In this document: in pieces, positions 45,574 through 55,044 of the stretch
Layout: every line of letters starts with the position of its first letter
How positions within the stretch are numbered: the stretch's first letter is position 1
NCBI RefSeq assembly: GCF_030316895.1
Contig: NZ_JASZYV010000001.1
Coordinates: 930,001 to 994,000, forward strand
Length of the DNA: 64,000 nt
Source: Variovorax dokdonensis
GTDB taxonomy: Bacteria; Pseudomonadota; Gammaproteobacteria; Burkholderiales; Burkholderiaceae_C
Direction: 5' to 3'
Made by a program: the position numbers and the translations under genes
Notes under the pieces: model-generated
Databases searched by the model: none
The model's input: only the letters and a program-made list of their open reading frames with translations
Told to the model about the DNA's origin: nothing

Positions 45574-46535
45574 GCAAGGTCGAAGAAATCCTGCTGGCGG
45601 AGCCGCGCGGCTTTTGCGCCGGCGTGGACCGCGCGATCGAGATCGTCGAGCGCGCCCTCGCGAAGTTCGGCGCGCCGATCTATGTGCGCCACGAGATCGT
45701 GCACAACACTTACGTGGTCAACGAGCTCAAGGCCAAGGGCGCGATCTTCATCGAGGACCTGGCCGAGGTGCCGCCCGGCGCCACGCTGGTCTTCTCCGCC
45801 CACGGCGTCAGCAAGGCGGTGCAGAACGAGGCGAAGGCACGCGGCTTCGAGATCTTCGACGCTACCTGTCCGCTGGTGAGCAAGGTGCACGTCGAAGTGG
45901 CCAAGCTTGCCCGCGAAGGCTACGAGTTCATCATGATCGGCCACAAGGGCCATCCTGAAGTCGAAGGCACCATGGGCCAGTTGGACCATGGCATCCACCT
46001 GGTGGAAGACGTGGACGACGTGGCAAAGGTACAGCCCTCGCAGGTCGACAAGCTCGCCGTGGTGACCCAGACCACGCTGAGCGTGGACGACGCCGCCGAG
46101 ATCGCCGCCGCCGTGCGCGCACGCTTTCCGAAGGTGCGCGAACCCAAGCAGCAGGACATCTGCTATGCGACGCAGAACCGGCAGGACGCCGTCAAGCTGT
46201 TGAGCCCGCAGGTCGACCTGGTGATCGTCGTGGGCAGTCCCACCAGTTCCAACAGCAACCGTCTGCGCGAGTTGGCGCAGCGTCTGGGCACCGAAGCCTA
46301 CATGGTCGATTCGGCAACCGAACTGCAGCCCGCCTGGTTCGAGGGCAAGACGCGCGTCGGGCTGACCGCCGGCGCTTCCGCGCCCGAAGTTCTGGTGACC
46401 CAGGTGATCGAGCGCATCCGTGCGCTGGGCGCCGTGTCCGTGCGCAAGATGGATGGCATCGAGGAAACCGTGAAGTTCCCGCTGCCCAAGGGCCTGAAGC
46501 TGTCGGACGGGCCGCTGCCGGGCCACATCTCGTGA
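45570..46535 (+). CDS. ispH: 4-hydroxy-3-methylbut-2-enyl diphosphate reductase
   Basis: A 321-residue enzyme catalysing the last step of the MEP isoprenoid pathway, reducing HMBPP to IPP and DMAPP in the cytosol. The three iron-sulfur Cys ligands are visible: C16 ('PRGFCAGV'), C100 ('DATCPLV') and C198 ('DICYAT'). Conserved 'HEIVHN', 'VFSAHGVS', '[11 protein letters not shown]' and '[13 protein letters not shown]' are all present. It starts within the slpA stop codon (ATGA) and its stop overlaps the GTG start of the next gene, so the three genes are translationally linked. Confidence 0.97.
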   Translation: MSKVEEILLAEPRGFCAGVDRAIEIVERALAKFGAPIYVRHEIVHNTYVVNELKAKGAIFIEDLAEVPPGATLVFSAHGVSKAVQNEAKARGFEIFDATCPLVSKVHVEVAKLAREGYEFIMIGHKGHPEVEGTMGQLDHGIHLVEDVDDVAKVQPSQVDKLAVVTQTTLSVDDAAEIAAAVRARFPKVREPKQQDICYATQNRQDAVKLLSPQVDLVIVVGSPTSSNSNRLRELAQRLGTEAYMVDSATELQPAWFEGKTRVGLTAGASAPEVLVTQVIERIRALGAVSVRKMDGIEETVKFPLPKGLKLSDGPLPGHIS

Positions 46536-47509
46536 GCGCGGCATCAGCCAGCCGCGTCGATTGGCGCGGCGCGATCGAGCAGGCGGCAACGCGCCTTTCC
46601 GAGCAAGGGCGGGGCTATGTCCGCCAGACGCCGTTGTGGAAGCTGCCGGGCGACGCCCTGGGCGTCACGCAGCCTGGCGTGCAGGTCTGGCTGAAGCTGG
46701 AGCAGTTGCAGGCCAGCGGCAGCTTCAAGGCGCGCGGCATGATGAATCGGCTGCTGGCCCATCCGCAGGCTGCCGAGCGCGGCGTGATCGTCGCTTCCGG
46801 CGGCAACGCAGGCATTGCAACGGCCGGCGCGGCACAGGCCCTGGGCGTGCCTTGCGAAGTGTTCCTGCCCGAGATCTCCAGCCCCGCCAAGCAGGCGCGG
46901 CTGGCGTCGCTCGGTGCGCGCGTCGTCGTCGGTGGCGCGGCCTATGCCGATGCCCTGGCGGCTTGCCTGGCGCGTCAGAAGGAAACCGGCGCGTTGCTGA
47001 CGCATGCCTACGACCAGCCCGAGGTGGTGGCCGGCGCAGGCACGCTCGGCCGCGAGGTCGAGGCCCAGGGCGGCTTGCCCGACAGCGTGCTCGTGAGCGT
47101 GGGCGGCGGCGGCCTTGTCGGCGGGCTGACTGCCTGGTTTGAGCGACGTGCCCGTGTCGTGGCGCTCGAACCCGAACTCGCACCCACCTTGCACAGCGCC
47201 CGGGCTGCGGGCGAGCCGGTCGATGTGGACGTGGGCGGTGTGGCTGCCGATTCGTTGGGTGCGCGTCGCATCGGCGCGCTGGCGTGGGAGATCACGCAGT
47301 CCCATTTGCACGACGCGATCCTGCTGTCCGATGCAGACATCCGCGCGGCGCAGCTTTGGCTGTGGCGCGAACTCAAGCTGGCGGTCGAACCAGCCGCTGC
47401 GCTGCCGCTGGCGGCGCTCCAGTCGGGGCGCTACCGGCCGAGCGAGGGCGAGCAGGTCTGCCTGATCGTGTGCGGCGCGAACGTCGATCCCGCGACGCTC
47501 AACGCCTGA
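46532..47509 (+). CDS. PLP-dependent threonine/serine dehydratase family protein
   Basis: A 325-residue fold-type II PLP enzyme. The Schiff-base Lys66 lies in 'ASGSFKARG', the substrate loop is '[10 protein letters not shown]', and the phosphate-binding loop is 'VGGGGLVGG' near residue 190. The C-terminal regulatory ACT domain of biosynthetic threonine deaminase is absent, so this is a catabolic-type serine/threonine dehydratase or a related racemase. It begins with GTG overlapping the ispH stop (GTGA at 46532-46535), an unusual partner for ispH; the link may be only positional. It converges with the VOC gene, 24 bp between the stops. Confidence 0.88.
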   Translation: MSAASASRVDWRGAIEQAATRLSEQGRGYVRQTPLWKLPGDALGVTQPGVQVWLKLEQLQASGSFKARGMMNRLLAHPQAAERGVIVASGGNAGIATAGAAQALGVPCEVFLPEISSPAKQARLASLGARVVVGGAAYADALAACLARQKETGALLTHAYDQPEVVAGAGTLGREVEAQGGLPDSVLVSVGGGGLVGGLTAWFERRARVVALEPELAPTLHSARAAGEPVDVDVGGVAADSLGARRIGALAWEITQSHLHDAILLSDADIRAAQLWLWRELKLAVEPAAALPLAALQSGRYRPSEGEQVCLIVCGANVDPATLNA

Positions 47510-47533
47510 CGCTGCGGCCGCGGGCCGCTGCGT

Positions 47534-47935
47534 TCAGTGCTCGGCGTTGACCATCCAGGCCACGCCGAACTTGTCGACCAGCATGCCGAAACCCTTGGCC
47601 CAGAAGGTCTCGCCATAGGGCATCGTCACCTGTCCACCGGCGCCGAGCGCCTCGAAAAGCTGCTTGCCTTCGTCCACGGACTTGGCCTGTACCGACAGCG
47701 AAAACCCCTTGTAGCCATCGAACGGAAAATTGGGCGGCAGGTCGGAAGCCATGAGCTGGTGGCCGCGGGCCTCCAGCGTGGCATGCATGATCTTGTTCTT
47801 GTGGCTGTCCGGCGTTTGATCGGCCATCGGGCTTTCTGCAAAAGTCATCGAGAAGATGACCTTGCCGTCCAGGCATTTGGCGTAGAAGGCGAGCGCTTCG
47901 GCGGCGTTTCCGTTGAAGGTCAGATAGGCTTGCAT
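47534..47935 (-). CDS. VOC family protein (PhnB-like)
   Basis: A 133-residue glyoxalase-fold protein. It begins 'MQAYLTFNGNAAEALAFYA', the PhnB/3-dmu-9_3-mt signature, has 'HATLEARGHQLMASD' in the middle, and ends with 'WAKGFGMLVDKFGVAWMVN', typical of the C-terminal beta-alpha-beta unit. Members are small dimeric proteins of mostly unknown substrate; the phn association is historical. No phosphonate genes are nearby. It stands alone between the dehydratase gene (convergent) and serS (divergent). Confidence 0.88.
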   Translation of the reverse strand: MQAYLTFNGNAAEALAFYAKCLDGKVIFSMTFAESPMADQTPDSHKNKIMHATLEARGHQLMASDLPPNFPFDGYKGFSLSVQAKSVDEGKQLFEALGAGGQVTMPYGETFWAKGFGMLVDKFGVAWMVNAEH

Positions 47936-47983
47936 GGCTTGCTCCTGATCGAAATTCCAAACGACGAAAGCCGTCGATCCTAG

Positions 47984-49345
<1,362 letters not shown>

Positions 49346-49394
49346 AAAGACTTGGGCGAAAATCCTGTTAGAATCGCAGGCTCGACCAAACACC

Positions 49395-49485
49395 GGAGAG
49401 GTGGCAGAGTGGTCTAATGTACCTGACTCGAAATCAGGCGTGGGTTCATAGCCCACCGAGGGTTCGAATCCCTCCCTCTCCTCCA
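49395..49485 (+). tRNA. tRNA-Ser(CGA)
   Basis: A 91-nt class II tRNA. Acceptor stem ggagagg/cctctcc, D arm around gcagagtggtctaatgta, anticodon stem cctga/tcagg with loop ctcgaaa (anticodon CGA, reads UCG), long variable arm gtggg/cccac, T arm gaggg-ttcgaat-ccctc, and encoded CCA at 49483-49485. The discriminator base at 49482 is T, where bacterial tRNA-Ser usually has G. It lies directly upstream of a P4-type integrase gene and is the likely integration target. Confidence 0.95.
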
Positions 49486-49531
49486 GGTATCGGTCCAAGG
49501 TAGTCCACCAAAGACCACGAAACCTCCTAAG

Positions 49532-49556
49532 AGCCCCGCCAGACGGGGCTTTTTTG
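49532..49556 (+). terminator. Rho-independent terminator after tRNA-Ser
   Basis: agccccg and cggggct form a perfect 7-pair stem with a 4-nt loop, followed by six T. It ends the tRNA-Ser (and possibly serS) transcript before the integrase gene. Confidence 0.88.
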
Positions 49557-49660
49557 TGCACGGTTGTCCGCAAACGTTCTTTGACAGCCTACGCAAAATG
49601 GGGGCACGATTGGGGGCATTCCCGGCACTTTTATGCCGTGCCTCCAGAAAATGCCCCCAA

Positions 49661-50881
49661 ATGGCCCTCACGGACACCGCCTGCAAGAACGCCCGTTGCG
49701 GCGAAGATCGACCCTATCAACGATTCTCGGACGCCGGTGGCCTGTACCTTGAGGTCACAGCGGCGGGAAGCAAGCTCTGGCGCTGGAAGTACCGCTTCAA
49801 CGGAAAGGAGAAGCGCCTCGCGATCGGCATGTATCCCGAAATCTCGCTGGCGCAGGCGCGCCGGGCCCGCGATGACGCGCGCGACCTGCTAAAGGCGGGC
49901 ACCGATCCGGTGCAGGCCAAGGCGGACCGCAAGCTGGCCGACCGCGTGAAGTTGGAGAACACCTTCGAGTCGGTGGCGCGTGCCTGGTATGACCACTGGA
50001 AGGGATCGAAGTCTCCGCGGCACGCCGACTACGTGCTGCGCCGCCTGGAGGCCGACGTGTTCCCTGAGCTCGGCCGCCGGCCTATTGCCGACATCACGGC
50101 GCCGCAGTTGCTCGCGGTGGCCAAGAAGATCGAGAGCAGAGGCGCGGTCGACATCGCCAAGCGCGCCTGGCAGACCTGTGGCCAGATCTTTCGCTACGGT
50201 CTCGCCCACGGGCTGCTGGAGCGCAACCCCGCAACGGACGTGAAGCCGTCCGATGCCCTCAAGCCGAGGAAGAAGGCCCACTTCGCGCGGCTCGACGCCA
50301 AGGAGATGCCAGAGCTGCTGCGCAAGATCGAGGCCTATGCCGGCACGCCTGTCACGCGGCTGTCCATGAAGCTGATGGCGCTGACCTTCGTGCGCACCGG
50401 AGAGTTGATCGGAGCCCATTGGGATGAGTTTGATCTGGAGAAGGCCAAGGAGTGGCGGATCCCGGCTGAGCGTATGAAGATGAAGACGCCGCACATCGTG
50501 CCGTTGTCGAAGCAGGCGATCGAGGTCTTGCAAACCATCCACGAGCTGCGCGGGCTGTCGGGCCTGCTATTTCCAGGTGAGCGCGACCACGACAAGCCCA
50601 TGAGCAACAACACGATTCTGGCCGCGCTGAAGCGCATGGGCTACGGCGGCCGCATGACAGGCCACGGCTTTCGTGGTGTTGCCTCGACGATCCTCCACGA
50701 GCTGGGCCACCGCCACGACATCATCGAACTGCAGCTGGCGCACCAGGAGCGCGATGACGTCAGCGCGGCCTACAACTTCGCGACCTACTTGCCGCAGCGC
50801 CGGAAGATGATGCAGGCTTGGGCTGATCACCTTGACATGCTGCGCGCTGGGGCGAAGGTGATCCCCTTCAAGGCCGCGTAG
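49661..50881 (+). CDS. P4-type tyrosine-family integrase
   Basis: A 406-residue integrase. The N-terminal DUF4102/arm-binding domain (about residues 1-90, 'FSDAGGLYLEV', 'WRWKYRFNGKEKRLAIG') is followed by a SAM-like core-binding domain and the catalytic domain. Catalytic residues are visible: Arg in 'FVRTGELIGAHW', His/Arg in 'GHGFRG', His in 'LAHQERD', and Tyr in the C-terminal 'AYNFATYLPQRR' area. This family inserts elements into tRNA 3' ends, and the tRNA-Ser lies 175 bp upstream in the same orientation. I start at 49661 (MALTD) because the arm domain begins there. No excisionase is adjacent; the AlpA-like gene 3.7 kb away may serve. Confidence 0.95.
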   Translation: MALTDTACKNARCGEDRPYQRFSDAGGLYLEVTAAGSKLWRWKYRFNGKEKRLAIGMYPEISLAQARRARDDARDLLKAGTDPVQAKADRKLADRVKLENTFESVARAWYDHWKGSKSPRHADYVLRRLEADVFPELGRRPIADITAPQLLAVAKKIESRGAVDIAKRAWQTCGQIFRYGLAHGLLERNPATDVKPSDALKPRKKAHFARLDAKEMPELLRKIEAYAGTPVTRLSMKLMALTFVRTGELIGAHWDEFDLEKAKEWRIPAERMKMKTPHIVPLSKQAIEVLQTIHELRGLSGLLFPGERDHDKPMSNNTILAALKRMGYGGRMTGHGFRGVASTILHELGHRHDIIELQLAHQERDDVSAAYNFATYLPQRRKMMQAWADHLDMLRAGAKVIPFKAA

Positions 50882-50890
50882 AACAGTTTT

Positions 50891-50955
50891 GCCCCAGCGT
50901 AGGCCGACGGGCCGAAGGCGGGTTTCCCTGACCCGTCCGCTGGGGCTTCTTCTTC
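50891..50955 (+). terminator. Terminator-like hairpin after the integrase gene
   Basis: gccccagcg and cgctggggc form a 9-pair stem around a 38-nt GC-rich loop, followed by a pyrimidine-rich ttcttcttc. It lies between the integrase stop and the next gene. Confidence 0.55.
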
Positions 50956-50978
50956 GGGGGAGCACTTCGGGAGTGCCG

Positions 50979-51920
50979 GTGTCAGACGAAAAACTGTACG
51001 GGGCTAAGGCGGCCGAGCGGATATTTGAGCTTGTGGTCATCGGCGAGGACATGGAGCGTCGCGCAGATGGAATATTTGCGCGCCAGACCTTTCTCGATGC
51101 GGCAGCAGCGCTCCCGGATTTGCGCTGGAATCCTCAATGTGCGCTACAGGATTTGGACCCGCAGGAGGCGCTGCTGCTCCCCATCCCGTTCTCTGCGACG
51201 GATTTGGCGGCATTCCTGCTGTGCCCCATCGTCCAAGGGGGAGGGCGCGGTTGCCAGGAGCTTAGGGAGTGCCTGACGGACGTCCAAGACGTTGTAGTCC
51301 TCCGCGCAGTGAATGGGGCCGACATGGAACTCAAGCGGGCGCAGCAGGTGGTGGGCGAGTTTGATAGCGCGCCGGAGGACAAAGCCAATCGGTGGGCCGA
51401 TGCCTACAACGAACGCCGCGATCTGGACCGTGGCCTCTTGGCAATTTCGAACGTGGCAACCAACGGCTTCGCAGACGATGAGTATCGAGAGCGAATCGGT
51501 AGGGTCAACGCTCACGTGGAGCGGTTAAAGAAGGGGCTCCAGGCCGCCCGTCGACAGGCCGACGAACACAAGATCGATTGGCTCAACCGCATGGCGCGCG
51601 CGATCTACCGGCGCCCCGACCTTTCGGCAGAGAGTGATGCGCCCAATCCGCACTCTCCAATTACCGCCGTCGTGCCAAGTTCCGACAGAGTGGACAGAGG
51701 GATTTCCAGAAAGCGACTGGTTGAGCTTCACAAGGACCGTTGGTCGACGATCGAATCCGACCTAAGCCACGCGGCTACAAACGGACTCTCCGCCGCCAAG
51801 GCCGGTGCGCGCAATTGGCATGAAGACCAGGCGGTGACTTGGGCGAGGGAGAGAGGCAAATACAAGGAGTCCTGCACGCTGGTGGGCCTACCAACGCGGA
51901 AACATAGGATCTCGCATTGA
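50979..51920 (+). CDS. Unrecognised island protein
   Basis: An approximately 313-residue protein that I do not recognise. It is soluble, without signal peptide or membrane helix. The N-terminal half (about residues 1-150) looks globular ('KLYGAKAAERIFELVVIGEDM', split by loops; 'LLLPIPFSATDLAAFLLCP'), the middle is helical and charged (about 140-225), and the C-terminal ~50 residues are again globular ('LHKDRWSTIESDL', 'GARNWHEDQAV'). GTG at 50979 with a gggag 5 bp upstream is the likeliest start; GTG 50973 is possible. It lies just after the integrase gene, a common cargo position in satellites and islands. Its last 33 bp overlap a convergent small ORF. Confidence 0.65.
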   Translation: MSDEKLYGAKAAERIFELVVIGEDMERRADGIFARQTFLDAAAALPDLRWNPQCALQDLDPQEALLLPIPFSATDLAAFLLCPIVQGGGRGCQELRECLTDVQDVVVLRAVNGADMELKRAQQVVGEFDSAPEDKANRWADAYNERRDLDRGLLAISNVATNGFADDEYRERIGRVNAHVERLKKGLQAARRQADEHKIDWLNRMARAIYRRPDLSAESDAPNPHSPITAVVPSSDRVDRGISRKRLVELHKDRWSTIESDLSHAATNGLSAAKAGARNWHEDQAVTWARERGKYKESCTLVGLPTRKHRISH

Positions 51921-52034
51921 TGCCCCGCGTCCCTTGCGCGCGCCGCCCGGCGGCGGGCCGCCGCACAGCACAGCGCGGTAGTGGCGGCAGTTGGCGCACG
52001 GCGTCTCGGTGTCAGCACCGTGGACGCTCGTCAT
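51888..52034 (-). CDS. Small CxxC phage-operon ORF (48 residues)
   Basis: A 48-residue ORF beginning MTSVHGADTETPCANCRHYR, with a CxxC and a following Cys-Gly ('VLCGG') that could bind a metal. Its ATG overlaps the stop of the upstream gene (ATGA at 52031-52034), the same coupling seen through the whole minus-strand operon, which is the main reason for proposing it. The C-terminus overlaps the convergent unknown gene. I do not recognise a family. Confidence 0.4.
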   Translation of the reverse strand: MTSVHGADTETPCANCRHYRAVLCGGPPPGGARKGRGASMRDPMFPRW

Positions 52035-52729
52035 GACGTGCCCTCCGCGCGGTCCGGCGTTACTTCGATCATGTCATCGTTGCCGGGTCGGCGGTGCGGC
52101 AGCGCCAGCGCGGTCAACGCGCCGAGGGAGGCAAAGGTGATCGGTGTCTTGCCGTTGGACTTGCCTCCCTGGTAGACAAGCGCGCAGAGCTTCGGATCAC
52201 CCACGATAGCAGGCTTCGGGACCGGCAAGCCCTTGCGTTCGTACTCGTGATCAGGCGAGCGATCGCCCATCAACCGGCGGGGGTGATCGAAAGCGCCCCG
52301 GCCAATGTAGGCGGTGTAGGCTTGGCAGAAACGATGCTGCAGGTAGCTCAGATCCTTCATTTCCGTGCGGCACGCTTTCGGCCATCCGCCTACGTCCTCG
52401 ATCACAGCGTGGATGGCTGGGTCATCGAACACCACATCGGTGTACGCGCCAACCCGGGCCATCGCGTCAAGAGCCTTGCCCCAGGCGAGGTTGGCGCGGT
52501 CGGTGTGCGTGCCCTGCAGGATGCGCACGATATCGGCCACCTTCGGTGCGAACTGGCCCCGCTCGGGGTGGGTGGCGTGTACCGTCATCGCCTTAGACAC
52601 CTGCTCCAGCTCAAACGGCTGGCACGCCTGCCACCACACGGAAAGGGTGAACTCGCTCGCTGGCTGGCGGTAGTAGGCGAGCGCATCGGCTACCAGCGCT
52701 ACGAGCGCGGGCTTGTCATCGGGGCGCAT
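52031..52729 (-). CDS. DUF6475-like phage protein
   Basis: A 232-residue soluble protein. Recognisable stretches are 'YYRQPASEFTLSVWWQAC' near residue 20, 'HPERGQFAPKVADIVRILQG' in the middle, split by loops, and 'GGWPKACRTEMKDLSYLQHRF' near 140. This resembles phage proteins annotated as DUF6475, found next to DUF1376/YdaU-type replication genes; I recall this from memory and could not check it. A replication-associated role is possible. The start at 52729 overlaps the end of the DUF1376-like gene by 14 bp. Confidence 0.65.
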   Translation of the reverse strand: MRPDDKPALVALVADALAYYRQPASEFTLSVWWQACQPFELEQVSKAMTVHATHPERGQFAPKVADIVRILQGTHTDRANLAWGKALDAMARVGAYTDVVFDDPAIHAVIEDVGGWPKACRTEMKDLSYLQHRFCQAYTAYIGRGAFDHPRRLMGDRSPDHEYERKGLPVPKPAIVGDPKLCALVYQGGKSNGKTPITFASLGALTALALPHRRPGNDDMIEVTPDRAEGTS

Positions 52730-53645
52730 TGATGGCCTCCCTTGCAAGAAATCGTTGTGCAACGGCTTGATTCGAGGCTTCCAGCGCCTCCAGCGCGTTG
52801 GGCTTGGACTTCGGCGCGCCGGCCGGCGGCATGGCTGCGGCCAGCCACTCGAGCGGCTGCAGCGGCTTCTCGCGCAGGCAGTCGCGCAAGGCATTGACCA
52901 GGGCTTCATCGCCATGACCCTTGCGTAGCCCGCCGAGGAACGAGCGGGCCTGCTTCTCTGGCGTGCCTGCGTTGATCAGCAGCGGCACGCCGTAACCGAA
53001 GATGATCTCGTCCGGCGTCAGCGGCGGCTTGCCGCCCGAACCGATAGGTTCGGAATAAGGAGGTTGGGTATTGGGGAGTGGGTACTGGGGATTGGGTACT
53101 GGGTATTGGGTAGCCGTTGCAGGCGTTGCTGGTGCCGTTGCTGGTGGCGTTGCAGTTCCCGACACCTGCAACGCCTGCAACGTTTCAGGTGCCGTTGCAG
53201 GTCGCGTTGCGGGAATGCACGCCACCAACTCGCGCAGGTCCTTCGTCGGGATGTTCCACGGGGCGTGCTGACCGGCGGCATTGAGCTGAGCGAACAGCAT
53301 TGAACGCTCGTCGCGGTGACGCTTCAGGCGCGTCGCCTCGTTTGCCTTCTTGGCCTCGCGCTCCGGCTCGCCCGCCTGATAGGCGGCGATGGCCTCGTCG
53401 CAGCGGTCCTGGTGCCAACCGTCTGCGCGCAACTCGAAGAATTCGTGCAGCACGGCGTCCACCGCCGCGCGCTCCTCGTCGGACCGAGCGCCGACCAGAC
53501 GCTGCACGCGATCAATCTCAGCCGGAAGCGCGCGCTCAGTGGCGTAGTACTTGCGGATCAGGCGGCTGTAGGCACCGTCTTCGAGGATTGACAGGTGCGC
53601 CGTTGCCTCTGCGTAGTCGCCGATGTGGTGCTCGAAGAAGTTCAA
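52716..53645 (-). CDS. DUF1376/YdaU-like phage protein
   Basis: A 309-residue protein starting with TTG. The N-terminal ~90 residues are the DUF1376/YdaU domain ('FFEHHIGDYAEATAHLS', 'YSRLIRKYYATERALPAEID'), common in prophage replication regions. Residues about 155-205 are a low-complexity linker of Pro/Ala/Thr then Tyr-Pro-Val/Leu-Pro-Asn repeats, encoded by a striking G-run array on the other strand. The C-terminal part is helical. The TTG start is supported by overlap with the upstream stop (TTGA, 53642-53645) and by the domain starting there. Exact function unknown. Confidence 0.75.
   Translation of the reverse strand: MNFFEHHIGDYAEATAHLSILEDGAYSRLIRKYYATERALPAEIDRVQRLVGARSDEERAAVDAVLHEFFELRADGWHQDRCDEAIAAYQAGEPEREAKKANEATRLKRHRDERSMLFAQLNAAGQHAPWNIPTKDLRELVACIPATRPATAPETLQALQVSGTATPPATAPATPATATQYPVPNPQYPLPNTQPPYSEPIGSGGKPPLTPDEIIFGYGVPLLINAGTPEKQARSFLGGLRKGHGDEALVNALRDCLREKPLQPLEWLAAAMPPAGAPKSKPNALEALEASNQAVAQRFLAREAINAPR
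53066..53110 (+). repeat. G-run array with quadruplex potential
   Basis: Seven runs of three or four G on the plus strand (53066, 53073, 53080, 53087, 53094, 53101, 53108) are separated by loops of only 3-4 nt (TATT, AGT, TACT, ATT, TACT, TATT). The spacing is a regular 7 bp. The array lies inside the DUF1376-like gene, on its template strand. Confidence 0.8.
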
Positions 53646-54394
53646 GCGGAGCCTCCGATCTGCACCAGGACATTGCGTTTGCCCCACTCACCAGCAATCC
53701 ACTGAACGCCCTTCGGGGTGAACTTCGCCTGATTGAATGCATGACTGATGCCGTTGCCGTGTTCGGCGGTACCCGCCTTTACGGCGAACCTTTTGGCATC
53801 CAGGTGCTGGGCCTTTGGGGTGAGCACGCCCGCGAGTCGGTACATGGGGCCGTCCTCGCGCGTCAGCCACTCGATGAATTGCCGCTCATTGGCGCCGAGC
53901 AGCTTCGCCACCTCGCGCACGCCCCTGTTGCCGGTGCTGACGGCGTATCGGTCGTGGAACTCGACCTTGGGCGCGGCAGCCACCAGCGCGGCAGTCTGCC
54001 GTTCGATCTGCTCGGCCTGTTCTGCGGCGAGGCGCAGCGCCTGCGCCATGGTCTGGGGGACGCGAGGTGTCGCTGCAGCTTCCAGCTCCTGCCAGCGATC
54101 GACCAGACGGGCCGTGAACTCGGGCGAAAGCTGTGCGACGATCACGCAGCTGTCGCGCTTGCCCACCGAGTACTCGCCAACGGCCTGGCCGAGATGGTTC
54201 TTAACTTCCACCATTGGCGGAAGTTGAATCACGCCCTTCGCGGCGAGCCGCTCGATGGTCAGCTTGACGCTGTCGTGCCGCGACTCGACCAGATCCGCGA
54301 TCTCGCGACTGCTCATCGTCAGCAGGAGCGCGCCGGTCGGATTGCCCAAAGGCTTGCCGGTGGCGGCGATGATGATCTTGTTGCCGTTCGTCAT
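53642..54394 (-). CDS. Phage regulatory protein with Rha-like and KilAC-like domains
   Basis: A 250-residue cytoplasmic protein. The N-terminal ~100 residues resemble Rha-type phage regulators ('MSSREIADLVESRHDSVKLTIERL', split by loops; 'KRDSCVIVAQLSPEFTARLVDRWQELE'). The C-terminal half resembles the KilA-C/ANT antirepressor domain ('REVAKLLGANERQFIEWL', 'MYRLAGVLTPKAQHLDAKRF'). Such proteins act as antirepressors or interfere with host growth when expressed. It overlaps the AlpA-like gene upstream (ATGA) and the DUF1376-like gene downstream (TTGA). Within a tRNA-inserted element it would control the replication genes. Confidence 0.8.
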   Translation of the reverse strand: MTNGNKIIIAATGKPLGNPTGALLLTMSSREIADLVESRHDSVKLTIERLAAKGVIQLPPMVEVKNHLGQAVGEYSVGKRDSCVIVAQLSPEFTARLVDRWQELEAAATPRVPQTMAQALRLAAEQAEQIERQTAALVAAAPKVEFHDRYAVSTGNRGVREVAKLLGANERQFIEWLTREDGPMYRLAGVLTPKAQHLDAKRFAVKAGTAEHGNGISHAFNQAKFTPKGVQWIAGEWGKRNVLVQIGGSA

Positions 54395-54621
54395 TGCGAC
54401 TCCAGCCAGGCGGCGACATCGCCGGCGCGCCAACGAGAGCAGCGCGTCGACAGCGAGATTTGATGGGGGAAGGAGCCTTCCTTGACGCGGGCGTAGATCG
54501 ACGAGCGGCCGAGGCCAGTCAGAGCTTGAACCGTCTCGATGCGCAGCAGCGCGGCAGGGTTGGATGCGGCCTCGACGGGTTGCTTGAAACGCGATCTCTT
54601 GGCTTGTGCGGGTGTGTCCAT
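54391..54621 (-). CDS. AlpA-family phage regulator
   Basis: A 76-residue DNA-binding protein with 'LLRIETVQALTGLGRSSIYARVKEGSFPHQI', split across the winged helix-turn-helix of the AlpA/excisionase (MerR-like) family, followed by 'RCSRWRAGDVAAWLES', the typical C-terminus. AlpA proteins activate integrase/excision in P4-like elements and in Gram-negative PICI satellites. It is the first gene of the minus-strand operon; its upstream region is the 423-bp intergenic stretch with the long inverted repeat. The N-terminal ~20 residues are basic and probably disordered. Confidence 0.88.
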   Translation of the reverse strand: MDTPAQAKRSRFKQPVEAASNPAALLRIETVQALTGLGRSSIYARVKEGSFPHQISLSTRCSRWRAGDVAAWLESQ

Positions 54622-55044
54622 ATGCGGCCTCTAAGAGATGCGCATTGGAAAAACAAACGCTGCTTGCGAGTAGTTTGAGAGATTCGAGCGAGAACTATGC
54701 GAGATCTTCGGTTCTCGCAGAATCGCCAATTGACAGGACCCTGGGCGTCGCCCCCCTAGGGTTGGGGCCAAGCCTTCCTACGCAGACCATCCAGGTACGC
54801 ACCAGGGCACCACCCAGCGCCCCCGGGACAGTACAGGAGATACGTCAATGGGTCGACCGAGGCTCGCCGGTGGAGCGACCTCCCTTGCGGACGATCTCAG
54901 TATGCGAGAAGCTTGGCCATGTGAATGATCACCCTTCACCACAAGCTTTAGCTCGACCGGCGAGCCTCTCACCCCATCGCCTGCTAGTGGACCACTTTGG
55001 TATCCAAGAAGCGTTCACCCAATCAAAGCGAGAGAAAGGCGAAG
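54622..55044. other. Intergenic control region between AlpA and terminase genes
   Basis: About 420 bp between divergent genes. It holds an imperfect inverted repeat (gaggctcgccggtggagc at 54859-54876 against gctcgaccggcgagcctc at 54951-54968, 17 of 18 pairs) that encloses a shorter one (agcttg/caagct, near 54920-54948). A 26-codon ORF starting at 54849 and a longer frame across the whole stretch are present but look non-coding. Divergent promoters are expected here; no clear hexamers could be assigned. Confidence 0.6.
54859..54968. repeat. 110-bp imperfect inverted repeat
   Basis: Two 18-bp arms with a single mismatch enclose a 74-bp interior that itself contains a 6-bp inverted repeat. As RNA this could fold into a large hairpin; as DNA it could be an operator pair, an origin or a packaging site. 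Confidence 0.75.
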
